Positions 10,925-21,669 of a DNA stretch of 64,000 nucleotides are shown in pieces. The notes below the pieces were generated by a model. The model saw only the letters and a program-made list of their open reading frames with translations, searched no databases and had not been told where the DNA came from. The translations under genes were made by a program, and so were the position numbers. Location of the stretch: positions 82,980,705 to 83,044,704 of the forward strand of contig CP136067.1 of assembly GCA_032622095.1 (NCBI GenBank), written 5' to 3'. This stretch comes from Siphonodentalium dalli. Taxonomy: Eukaryota; Mollusca; Scaphopoda; Gadilida; Siphonodentaliidae. The stretch's first letter is position 1, and every line of letters starts with the position of its first letter.

Positions 10925-11685
10925 CCTTTCACCGGAAAGCAGATGGGAAACAGCCCGGGTGAAGTCGGGCCTATCAGCTTGTGTAATAAAGAAGACAGTT
11001 TGATGAAAGTAATGTATGACACGAGAAACGGGAAAACTTGAAATATGGAAGTATGCAAATTTCCCGCATAAAATTTGAAAGCTAGTTTATAGAATAATTG
11101 TATTATTATTTATATTTATGGCTAATAATACGATCTTGGTGGCGTTACCATTTCTGACTATGGTTTTCTTGTTTGGAATGTTACACATAATTCCTCAGCA
11201 TACTGACAAGTAAATCCCTGTGGGTCTAAAATTGCTAAATGTGTGAGTATATGTCTGTTTCGGTCAAATAGCTAGGTTAGTACTGGTCTGCTCTTGCCTT
11301 TGATAAAGCAATTATGTTCATACAGTTCAATGATCCGATTGGTAAAACATTGAAACCACACAGGGTGTCATCGCAACAACGTTTATACGCCACACTTGTA
11401 AAGAATGACACATACATGTATGTATTCGGGGAAAACATTAATATGCGAAGTTGATATACCAGATACAGGTGATACATGCGACTATAGCGTATATTGGAGT
11501 TCAATGTCCCTTCTCAGTTCTCACCTGTACACACATGATATATCATTTAGATGTGACGCCCCCAACTGGTACATAACACAAATTGAAGGTCGCTTGTTAG
11601 CGATCATAAAATATGCAGTTTGCCATAACCGACATCACTCTAAAATGCATTGTTGCAGTAATACACCAGGGACACATACCTTTAC
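10925..11685. other. No gene recognised
   Basis: AT-rich spacer. A 94-codon plus-strand open frame (11405-11689) has several cysteines but no recognisable spacing, and it runs into the MITE at 11689, so I do not call it a gene. Confidence 0.45.
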
Positions 11686-11688
11686 TTA

Positions 11689-12113
11689 AGGTGCCATTAC
11701 ACGATTAAGCTTGCTTAATTCAGCAAGCTCAAGAGGCGAGCTGCATCGTGTAATCCCATACAATTTCATACAGCTCGGCACTTTTTATTACCCATACAGC
11801 GAGCTGTATGGAAAGGGACAGAGCCGTTTTTGCATACAGCACGGATCCCCCATTAATGTCAAGTAGCAGTTAAATAACAGAATTCCTCCTGATATCTGAT
11901 AAAAAAAACCACATGTGTAGTTCACAATATTGGAGTCTAGTTAGTAAATATAACCACAGACCAGTTAATTATGATTGACAGTCTGTGAAAGATTTCCTGA
12001 TAAGACAGTGCTTTTAAAAGTTTGCTGGATGGTGTAATGTGAACATCGAGCACAACCCCGTGTGGTTACCGTTTGGAGCTTAATACAGCAAGCTCAATGG
12101 TGTAATTACACCT
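11689..12113. mobile_element. MITE, 3-bp TTA target duplication
   Basis: Left terminus aggtgccattacacgattaa; right terminus, reverse-complemented, aggtgtaattacaccattga. Both continue with agcttgct. TTA flanks both ends (11686-11688 and 12114-12116), as expected for PIF/Harbinger-type TWA duplications. Length is 425 bp with internal cagcaagctc repeats and no coding frame. Its right end lies about 70 bp upstream of the TATA box of the next gene. Confidence 0.75.
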
Positions 12114-12181
12114 TTAGGAAAGCTGATAATCCAGGGTTCTGGGACATCTATATCTGTATATTGAGGGATGAAAGAGTTAAG

Positions 12182-12190
12182 AGTATATAA
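12182..12190 (+). promoter_or_regulatory. TATA box of the peptide-precursor gene
   Basis: agtatataa about 150 bp upstream of the first ATG. About 30 bp downstream, around 12212-12220, the sequence (tcatttcctc) is a plausible start site. Placement relative to the coding sequence is the main support. Confidence 0.5.
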
Positions 12191-12334
12191 TTCCTGGACT
12201 ATTCATTTCCTCACGCGATTCTCGAGCAGTGCTAACGTAGTATATCTCTAAACGTTTTCACCTTCAAATATGACCCGACTTTAGTCTCGATGCAAGTACA
12301 TGTGTCACGTGTACAGACAACGATATAATTTCAG

Positions 12335-12712
12335 ATGATTTCGATTTTGTTACAGATGACGATGACCTTGACAGCATTGTTATTGTTCGCTTTACTAGTC
12401 AGCCACGTTCTATGTGATCTGCCAGCAGATATGTTATTCGACACGGACGTCGAAGTAGACGGCATTCCGTTAAGTAATATCCCGGATGAATACGTGCAGA
12501 TCGCCTATATGCTGGAAAAATCAATTAAACAGACTCCCGGTGCGAATGAAAAAGCAGATGAAGGCGTACCAGAAGTAGTTCATCATGACGTCAGAAGAAC
12601 TGGCGACACGCGCATGAAGTGCAATTCAGAGAGATGCAAGAAACAGATGGCAAATTACGAGAAATGGCGAGTGGCACACGGCTATCCGAGGGTAACAGGA
12701 CGATGGGGATGA
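12335..12712 (+). CDS. Secreted peptide precursor (neuropeptide/hormone-like)
   Basis: 125-residue frame. The N-terminus MTMTLTALLLFALLVSHVLC (residues 8-27) is a strong signal peptide, with probable cleavage near C27/D28. An acidic propeptide follows (residues 28-86), then a dibasic site R87-R88, two cysteines at 96 and 101 (CNSERC), a second dibasic site K102-K103 followed by Q104, and a C-terminal G125 directly before the stop. Cleavage at K102-K103 would leave a 21-residue peptide from Q104 (possible pyroglutamate) to W124, with G125 as amide donor; cleavage at R87-R88 would leave the longer disulfide form. Two starts are possible, 12335 or the in-frame ATG at 12356; the latter follows tttgttacag and gives the better signal peptide. 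I do not recognise a named family. It lies between two MITEs, and the first downstream AATAAA (12991) is inside the second one. A single-copy secreted protein of another kind is the main alternative. Confidence 0.7.
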   Translation: MISILLQMTMTLTALLLFALLVSHVLCDLPADMLFDTDVEVDGIPLSNIPDEYVQIAYMLEKSIKQTPGANEKADEGVPEVVHHDVRRTGDTRMKCNSERCKKQMANYEKWRVAHGYPRVTGRWG

Positions 12713-12838
12713 TTCACTTATTATATGTATGCCAAATGTATTCGTGACATCTCACAAAGAATATATGCATCGAACTACAGTACCGATTTTGTCACTGTAT
12801 ACATGCATGGCTGATACCCATAATGCCATATTCGTTAA

Positions 12839-13056
12839 CCCTTTCAGTGCCAATTCCGATTTTTGTATCAACCCATATTTCCTTGATCATTTTTCAAATT
12901 TATTGATTATAATAATGTGATACATTTTAGAGCTCTTTCCATCAATGTATCTAAGAGCTCTTTCCATCAATGTATCACATTATTATAATCAATAAATTTG
13001 AAAAATGATCAAGGAAATACGGTTTGATACAAAAATCGGACTTGGCACTGAAAGGA
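12839..13056. mobile_element. TTAA-type MITE, ccctttcagtgcca family
   Basis: TTAA at 12835-12838 and 13057-13060 flanks termini ccctttcagtgcca and (reverse-complemented) tcctttcagtgcca. The interior folds back: ccttgatcatttttcaaatt at about 12880 pairs with its complement near 13000. The 23-bp agagctctttccatcaatgt block occurs twice at the apex. No coding capacity. Same family as 29038-29480. Confidence 0.88.
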
Positions 13057-13334
13057 TTAAAGCACGGTAGTGTTTCACCATGTTCATCACACATAAGAAC
13101 AAAAAACGTATATGAGTTTCAATTAAGACTAATTCAAATACATGTACTTAATTAGCTAAGTATAGCAGCCAGTTGTCTGCATGGCGCTGTATACTGCCTG
13201 TACAGAGGACAAAACCGATTAAATGTGGAACACTCCACTGAGCTGATCAAATGGGAATACATAATTAATTAGTTATTTTCATCAATTTTATATCCAAATG
13301 GCATCACGCAAATTCATTCTTATATAATTATAGA

Positions 13335-13470
13335 GGATCTCTCATGAGTCGCAATTATATACGAAACCGAGTTCAGTAAATTCGAGTCGCGCCGAGCTTT
13401 ATAGCGAAAATCGAATTTAGTGGACGAGGTTATTAAATTTCGTATATAATTGCGACGAATTTTGAGATCC
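13335..13470. mobile_element. Short foldback MITE
   Basis: ggatctctcatgagtcgcaa at the left matches the reverse complement of the right end, ggatctcaaaattcgtcgca; both continue with attatatacgaaa. Length about 136 bp. No obvious target duplication. Confidence 0.7.
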
Positions 13471-14172
13471 ATTTTATCACCTAAAATAATATTAATTTCC
13501 TTGTCACTACCAAAGACGAAGTAACTTAGGCACCTTCAAGAAAACATTTATTTCCATTTTAAATGTTTGTCTTTTCATGTTAACAACATTGTTCCACCAC
13601 CATTATCACCCATATTTACCTCACATTCAACACAAAATAACCCAACACAAATCGAATATCATAATTATATTCCAATTAACATAATAATAAAGTTCGGGCA
13701 TTGACATCGACATCATTGTGCTAACCTCTTATACGTCACTGCGCGTGCCGATAATACACGCGTGTCTCACTAAAAAATATATAAGGCCGGGTTTAGGGTC
13801 TAATTAAGATAAATAAATTATATGCAGCGACTCCCATTGGAGGTATCATTTTAATTATATGCTTGCCTATAAAATAGCGGGAAATTACCGAAACGTAAAT
13901 CGCCATATCTGTCTAACGTGAAATCGCGTTTTGTTACTTCACTATAGGTTTCGATATTTCACTGTAGGGCTTGAGACTAACATGCACGCGCTGCCAAGTT
14001 CGATCGAGTGATCGTTGCGTGCACACTGTCCACTAGCCAATCAAACGCGACGAATGTATGACGGCGCGTGATCAATCGATAATTCTATGTTTGATTCACA
14101 GCGTGTCAAGTTCAATAGCTCTTTCCTGTTTGTAAACACTGACACGTGCTCTATTTAATGATTTAATTAATT
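13471..14172. other. No gene recognised
   Basis: AT-rich, with short CG-containing segments near 13735-13770 and 13985-14070. Nothing resembles a conserved exon. Confidence 0.5.
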
Positions 14173-14395
14173 AAGCCTTAACTTCGCAAATTTGAGCCTA
14201 AATAAGCCGCATATAATAAAAAGAATACCTACAGTTTTTTGTTTGAATACCTGAAACATCTCATTCGTGTCTGGAAAAAAATATCAAATTTTCACTCGCG
14301 GCTTGTAGCGGTTTCCAGACACTCATGAGATATTTCGGTATCAAAAAAACAAACTGTAGGTATTCTCGACAAAAATACGTCCCGAATTAAGGCTA
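14173..14395. mobile_element. Foldback MITE
   Basis: Inner arms gaatacctacagttttttgt (14223) and its reverse complement ending near 14366 pair over about 55 bp, including gtgtctgga. Outer pairing agccttaacttcg (14174) with cgaattaaggct (14384-14395) extends the element. The loop holds ttcactcgcggcttg. Target duplication is unclear. Confidence 0.7.
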
Positions 14396-14746
14396 AAATG
14401 ATACTATTGTGTGTAGTTTATATGCTGTGATTTCTGAAATGGTATTATTTGAATGCTATACATTCTTTCATTGGACAAAGTGCTAATATGTACAGTACCC
14501 ACTTATCAGTTTGATCTACTGGTATGAGTACATTTTAAACTTCTTTAAACGCCATTGGTCATCCAAGTGGTGCCCATTAAGTTCACCCGTTTACGGTTTA
14601 TTCGCATTTGCTATTCGGGTGTTTTGTCAGCTGGGTAAATGGCCCATCGGTTAAGTAATAGTCGTTTATGTTGATAGTGTCTTCACTCCCTGGCATCAAG
14701 ATAATGTACTTTCACCTTGTTTCTAGGAAGACTAGAACACATGGTT

Positions 14747-15000
14747 ACATTCCGAAGTGCCAATGATCCGAAGGTTTGGTATTCCGAAGGTCTGATACTA
14801 CGAAAGTCCGATATTCTGAATTCCCAGTACTACGAAGGTCAGATATCCCGACGACTATATACTGCGAAGGCCCAATAGTCCGAAGTATTAATATCCCGAA
14901 GGTCCAATAGTAAGAAAGTTTAATACTCCGAAGATCTTATACTCCGATGATCTTATACTCCGATGATCTTATATTCCGATGGCCGATTACTTTAATTGTA
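14747..15000 (+). repeat. CCGAAGGT minisatellite, plus orientation
   Basis: Units of 15-20 bp of the form tattccgaaggtc / tactacgaaggtc / tactccgatgatctta, with substitutions. Same family as 9.2 and 9.7 kb. The array at 15190-15425 has the opposite orientation. Confidence 0.85.
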
Positions 15001-15189
15001 AGGTCTGAATGTCCGATACTTCGAATGTGTTCTCATATAACCACGGATTTCACCAAGTGCAGGCCTTTGGTGGTCGTTCGTATAGGGCTCATTCTGTCTA
15101 TACATTATGCTATATTGTCAGAAGAATGGTAGAGGCTTTAAATAATTAAAGTTACATACGCATATCAATTGACAGCCCTTTAATAGTCT

Positions 15190-15425
15190 GACATTCGGAG
15201 GCCTTCGGGGTATCAGCGTTCGGAATATCGAACCTTCGGAGTATCGGACCTTGGGACGATTGGACCTTGGGACGATCGGACCTTCGTAATATTGGGTCTT
15301 CGGAATATAGGAAATTCGGAGTATTGGACCTTCGTAATATGGGATCTTCGGAGTATTGGAACTTCGTAATATGGGACCTTCGGAGTATTGGACCTTCGGA
15401 GTATCGTACCTTCGGAATAAAGGGT
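15190..15425 (-). repeat. CCGAAGGT minisatellite, minus orientation
   Basis: Units ggaccttcggagtattgga / ggaccttcgtaatatggga, the reverse complement of the array 190 bp to the left, so the pair could fold back. The minus-strand open frame with its repeated SNTPKVPYYEVPILRRS-type peptide is a product of the repeat. Confidence 0.85.
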
Positions 15426-15429
15426 TGAC

Positions 15430-16250
15430 ACCATCCGGTCAGGTCCAGTCCGCATCCCCATTTTCACTTGGGTTCGACGATCCTGCAGTTTTGGATCTAA
15501 CACGATTTCCGTTACGACTCTAACACGATTTTAATGGTGATATTTTAAGAAAATATCTTGAACGTCGTGAAAAATGCTAAGTATTAGTGCGATCTTCTTA
15601 ATTGGCTCTTTAAATTCCTTGTGGCAACAGTTTGTAGCAAGCATTAGGTCGTTCAATTGACACAACACGAAGATTGGCGCGATTATTGTGCTCAATCGAC
15701 GCCTTGATCAGTGAATAATTCGCGAATATATCAAACTGCCTTCTCCAGGAAATGTTCTTGAGTGAAAATAAAAATCTTAAGGCACAACATCAAGTCAACA
15801 GTGATCTATGACTTCTCGGAGCCACGATGAGAAAGTTTAATCTGCTTGTATTATGACTTAAAAATCCAAATTAAAAGTGCTGCAGTGGCTCCGACTCTAA
15901 TTTTTATGGCTCCTACTCTTATCCTAAAAAAAATTGATCGGTTCCAACTCTAGCACTGTGATGTTACTTCGTCTTTCCCGATATAGTCTATCGCCATTAA
16001 CACCTGCCGTCCTCACTTCCAGTCGAATTCACGGATACATCAAATAGCAACATCGAATCAACCAAGCTGAGCTTATAAAACTAGCGATACTTGGATATAA
16101 TCTAAAAGTATACCATGTATTTGGAAAGTTTCCATAATGAGTGTAACATATATGTATACTATATATAGGCATAATATAATTATGCTGAAATTGTGTTGAC
16201 TGTTCGAGAAAATAAATACATAATTTTACAATATATTTCAAAATGGTGAC
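15430..16250. other. No gene recognised
   Basis: AT-rich spacer. No domain-like frame, and no inverted or tandem repeat noticed beyond short motifs. Confidence 0.5.
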
Positions 16251-16254
16251 TCCT

Positions 16255-16420
16255 TTAAATCAAAATTTAGAAAAAATAACGCCGTTATAACATCCAACGG
16301 GGTACCCCTAGTCACCACACCAAATATGGTGGAAATCGGTCCAAAGATCTGGGAGAAAACTGTCGAAAGAACGTAGAGACGAACGGAAAAATCCTACTCA
16401 TATATTATATAGAGAGATTC
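16255..16420 (+). repeat. Dispersed repeat, second copy of the 5.8-kb family
   Basis: aaatcaaaatttagaaaaaa, aacgccgttataac, tagtcaccacaccaaat, gaaatcggtcc, atctgggagaaa and atcctactcatatattatat appear in the same order as at 5786-5960. The copies are diverged. Confidence 0.7.
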
Positions 16421-19260
16421 TAGAACTCCCACCCAGATACCTGTGGCCATAGAGATGCGACTGGGACTCATTTAGAGATGTCACTCAACACTGACAATCT
16501 GGTCGACTAAATTGTCTACTCATCACCTTGAGTGATAATTTATTGAGCGGTTTGTATTCAGTTGTTAAGTAACGAGTACTCAACAATGCCAAATCAGGAT
16601 ATCTGTTTCGGATTTAATCAACACGGAACAATAGCTCAATTTAAAACACCGTGCATCTAAAATGGTAGTCATTTCTAGATGTTTAATATACGGTACCACA
16701 TTATTTTTGGATTTGTGAATGAGATGGGAGGAGATGTCCGATATGTATCACAGCACTTCATAAGTTCATCACCTCATTAAATATTAAACATTTCGAAGAC
16801 AAGGTTCTAATTGCATGGGCGTCACAGACAATCCAAACATGAACGATGTGAATCAAATTATACCACATAATTATTTAATATCAGACCCTTATCGGATACT
16901 GTAATTTTCATTATAATTACCATGTTGCTCATAGAGCACATGAGTGTATTTTGCACTAATCCACGCCTAAAATTAATTCATTTGTTGCGAAAATTCTGTT
17001 GAGTATAAAAGGAGATAGTCCCAAAAATGGTCGGATTTAGGGCACATCCCCCTTTAAGTATAACAGGCATATATCTATTTAATTTTAATATTGTTTAGTT
17101 GCAATACCGCGTCGTTTTAAGATTTACCCGGGATAGTAGGAGGACTAGACTTTCACCTCGAAGCGATCCATCATATATTGGTTCTTATCCTGGCTGAGAC
17201 TGAAGGGTGCCTAAGATGTCATATGTCACATAAAACGGAAATTAAATTGTCAGATCGTAAACGTAAATCGCTATCACCACTCGAAGTCGATGTACTTGCT
17301 CTTTAATGACAGCACACCCGTGCTTCAATTACGTCTATCCTGTCAGAACTTCACAAGGATCGACCGTGTAAATAATCCCATTGGTACATAAACACACCAG
17401 ACGATAAATATGATTACTTCTGATCGTACCTGTAATAAAAGTTCAAACACACCTCTCTATTGACAATAAAACACAGTTCGAGTGTTCTTTTGGGACAACG
17501 TCTATTGAGTTCATGAGTATAGTCGAATACCTCTTTGATTAAACATATCTAATTCAAACATTGTATGGGAAAATATACATTATACACAAGGGCTTGTAAG
17601 ACAAGTTCTCAAAAAACTTACATCGACGTCCAAAGTTCCGGTAATATACTATGAGCATGCAGATTCCCGACAGAAAAGGGTCAGGCAGAAACACAATGTG
17701 GATTCGAATTTATTCATTCGTAGAGGTGGTAGTCTAAGGTGTATATTTGGTTCATCGTAAAATCGACTCGATTTTAACAGCCATTTACACATGTACGGAT
17801 TGGAGTTAAAACTGTTTAACGTCAATCGAATTGTTAACGGTTGAGACAGTTGAATATAGCTATTAAAACATAAAACGATAGAGTTATCCTTCTTCCATCA
17901 CTAAAGGATGAGACGAACGTTTTTTGTTGTGACCCCACACGCTGCTGAAAAAAGCTCTCAGCACACAAATGGTCTGCAAGCCCCTCCGTCGCGGAATAGA
18001 ATAGAGTCTGTTTCGGTTAGTACAGTGGATATTGTAATAAAGTGATATAGGGTGGGATAGGGGGGGGGTAGAAAATACTGCTTGTAGTGAAATAAAGTGT
18101 AAAACAAATTAGCCCCCTCATGTAGGGGTCTATGGTCCCTTCGTTGCTGAATACCAATGGGAATACGCCATACAGTTTGTAGTGAAATAAAGAGCTCCCA
18201 CGCGCATCCAGTGACAAAAAAGGAGAAGCATGACCATTCCATTGCTAATATAGAAATGAGAATTTGTTCATGGCCGCGAACGCCAGAAAGTAACAAAGAA
18301 CATTTATATACACGTCATTTTTTACGGGGAATCCCATAGTAAGGTTATAATACCCAATGGATCAATGGTTCTTAAATATTGTGTTATAATAATCACTTGT
18401 TCCAAATTTCACAAAGAAATTCCTGACAGATTTTTAAGAAAATCCATTTTGAAATACCAGGAAATTTTGGGAAAACATTTGTCTGACCCTCAATGGCTTG
18501 AGTCACATGTACCACATTAGCGATGTTATAATATTTGTGATATTGTGAAGTTTGGCGACAATTCGTCGTCATAACTACTATACCAGATTTAGCTATGTGG
18601 CTCGCACAAGGAGTCTGCCAAGCTCCAGCAGTGTCGCTATCGATCCTCTCACGGATGTCATTGCCTGTGCATGCACGTCATTAACCCGCCAGGTCTCGCG
18701 GGCGGTTGATCTCTGCTAACACGCAGTATTATATTTTTCAAGCTCACTTAAAAAGAATGAATAATCCCTTTCTGTCAAAATCATGATTGATCTTATTAAG
18801 AACAAATCGCCCGTGCAATGTTTCAGCAACATATATTAAGTGAACAAGAAAATGCGTTCAATTGTACTTTTTTATTATGTACATTCGAATAATGATACGT
18901 TGTTGGCCTGAGTTTTGTCCGCGTACTTCGCTGTTGGGAGAATTAAGCATGCATTGAATGCATATCAATACCACTGATTACTGGTGAGTCAATGAGCTTA
19001 TATGGTGAAGTTTATCACGATCAAGTAAACTTCTGAACTGAATCGAATCTTGCAACTATGCCTGACACATATCCATATCTTTCTTTATATTCACCATCGC
19101 CACCAGGTTTCAAGTGTTCTTTTCTATGACAGCACCAAATAGGAAATGAAACGACCCATGTCCAATTTTGGGCTTCCGTGGGAAATTCATGAACAAATAT
19201 AGGGACCATGTTTAAGAGTCAGTATATGGCCTCTACTTCAGAAAAAAAAATTGTTAGACC
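16421..19260. other. Gene desert
   Basis: About 2.8 kb without a recognisable exon, RNA gene or mobile element. Minor features are a 9-G run near 18060 and two cttgtagtgaaataaag words near 18080 and 18177. The longer minus-strand frames at 17958-18296 overlap each other in different frames and show no domain. Confidence 0.5.
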
Positions 19261-19289
19261 CCATGGGGTCGCGACTGGGTGGTCTGATG

Positions 19290-20170
19290 ACGTCACAAAG
19301 ATGGCCGCCTTGCTAATTTTGTTAAGTTCGCTATTGTTTGATTTCATGATAAAAATATAATTTTGATATAAAATAATGACAATCCTTTTGTACAGTGTAT
19401 TGTGGGACGCCATGTTATATTTTTATATAAAAATGTGTCATCTCGATCAAAGATGGCTGCCAAAATGGCGACCGGAAGTGGGAAAATTGATGATTTTCCA
19501 TACATGTCGCCTACATCATTTCCGACTGTATCGAACTGGTGACGCTTAGGGATTATACTTCTCTTCAATCATGATAACAAATCACTTAGGCATCACATTA
19601 GTTGATATCTTGAATCATAACCTTGATTGTCTTCTCCAAATGCGACGATTTAAAGGAAGTTGAATAAATTTTCGCCAAAATATACCTTTTTATTTTCTAA
19701 CGATCTCCTTACAGAAAGTTAGAATTAATCGATGATAGAAATTAATAGGATCATTACATAAGATAGTAACATCTAACTGGATCCAGAAATTGTTAACTTA
19801 ATCCAAGATGGCTTCCAAGATGGCGGCCAATATACGCAATTTTACCCTATTTCAGCCTATTACGTTTCTGTCATATTGAAGGTGCCTGTAGTATACTTGG
19901 CTTCTTCCAAATAAATACTCGACATGTTATGACACATTCCTATTAGTTATCTTACCACATGACTCAAAATGCGAGTTCATATCACAATTATTGTCAAATA
20001 ACCATCGTGAAAATTCGCCAAACATATTTGTATACGTCAAATAACATGTCCACCACAGGAGAACGATATCTCGGTGTTAGATATATGAATGAATGTACGA
20101 ATGTGCTCCGATTTAGATAAACCGGACTTATTAATATCTTATTGTAATCGAGATGGCCGCTAGTGTGGTG
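19290..20170 (+). repeat. Scattered aagatggcngcc-type words
   Basis: aaagatggccgcc (19298), aaagatggctgccaaaatgg (19449), caagatggcttccaagatgg (19804) and gagatggccgct (20150) recur with otherwise weak similarity between copies. The same word characterises the 161-bp satellite at 50.4-52.3 kb and single sites near 27.8, 28.1, 57.07 and 63.96 kb. No gene is visible between the words. Confidence 0.45.
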
Positions 20171-20230
20171 GAAATTTGACATTGAAATACATATATTTCC
20201 AACATATATCCCAGCATATAAGAATAACAC

Positions 20231-21110
20231 ATATGCATATTATTACCATACATGAGCTTTCGGTGGGAACACACCGTTCACTACATAAAACCGAAATATA
20301 TGTGCAAGCACGTTAAGTATATGGATTTGTGCCAAACTCGATTATGATATTATATAAATATTTTAATAGAGACCAACATGGTATGTGGATAGAATAGTGA
20401 AGTTGCCAACTTCAGGCGCTGTCAGCTACCAACGCTCAAATGATGCATGTGATCGCCATAAGTTATTGCATATTGATAACGATTGAGTATATCTATACTC
20501 GTATACTAAAAGGTCTATAGGGACGGATGTATGAAAATATAAACCAGGAGATCGCCCGGATATTATAGCTATACTTTATTCTTTTCCATTATCACTATGG
20601 TGCATGTATACCGCCGGCATATGAATTGTAAATACACGAGGTTGGATAGTCTGTCGTAGTAACATGGACGTTTTCTAACATAATATTCATAAAAAGTCTT
20701 CGTAAAATCAATCCTTGTATGGGACTCTTGGTGATTGGAATGGACAATCGACACCAATGATCAGACACCCCCTTTTACCATTCTGACAAACATATATGTG
20801 TAGGAAGAAATGTTGATGAGTGTCTCATTCTTCAACTTCTTCTTGTCATCAGTTCATACTAAGTACCGGTAAATTTCCACATGTACATTAATATGTCGAC
20901 CAAGATGGGATATTTCCAAATTTGAACTAGAACTCAAGCAATATATTTACTTGTATTACAGCGATATTAGCATAGTTTTGTATAACTACATGTGTGTATA
21001 TAATTAATTTGTTTCATATACAAGTAGCACTAATGTGCATATGGACCATAACACTCTCGTTAGGTGGTGTGAATATAAAATAATTCCTGGTCTACGATTA
21101 AACATATACT
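20231..21110. other. No gene recognised
   Basis: AT-rich spacer with short open frames only. I see no repeat boundaries. Confidence 0.5.
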
Positions 21111-21117
21111 TAGAGTT

Positions 21118-21602
21118 GGCGCACACGATCCCGATTGTGCCCGGTTAAATCCGACTGCCGGATAAATCGGGCCGATAAAATTGCGGGTTCAGCTAGTAAT
21201 ATTTATTAATAATAAACTAAATAAATATATTATTAATATATTGAGGTCACGAACAATATCCGTAAATTGTCGTAATAGACCTTTCCATAGCTGTCGCCCT
21301 CTTGTTGCGATTATTATACAGGCACTCATTTTCTGCCCACATGTCTGCCACCCGCTGTTCCTTGTCGATCGATCAGAAATTCTTTATTTAATTTCGAATA
21401 GCGGTCGCCGATAACTATTCCGATATTTTGAATGAGGTTTTGGTCATGTGACGGTCATGTGACAATGAAAACACGCGCGTTGCCATCGTCACGAGCCGTA
21501 TTTTCCTGATGAAATAAAACTCAGTTTGATCGGTCCGATTAAATCGGATCCGCCAAAAACCTCCCCAAAGTTAGGCGCACACGGTCCGAGATCGTGTGCG
21601 CC
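21118..21602. mobile_element. DNA element with ggcgcacacgatc termini
   Basis: The left end reads ggcgcacacgatcccg; the right end, reverse-complemented, reads ggcgcacacgatctcg. About 485 bp. A second copy of gcgcacacgg just inside the right end makes a local palindrome with the terminus, and ccgattaaatcgga-type words occur near both ends. The small open frame inside is not transposase-like. Target duplication was not identified. Confidence 0.55.
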
Positions 21603-21669
21603 GACACTTATTTTTGCTGTATTATTCAGGAATAAATATTTTTTAAACTAAGATCTATTTGATCAAACT

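Noticed and set aside
11405-11689. Cys-containing 94-codon frame just upstream of the MITE
   Set aside because: Cysteine spacing matches no family I know, there is no signal peptide, and the frame ends at the MITE boundary.
15213-15503. Minus-strand frame with repeated LRRS-NTPKVPYY peptide
   Set aside because: Translation of the CCGAAGGT minisatellite.
17958-18296. 112-codon minus-strand frame with hydrophobic stretches
   Set aside because: Overlaps another frame of similar length, contains the product of a 9-G run, and shows no domain or splice context.
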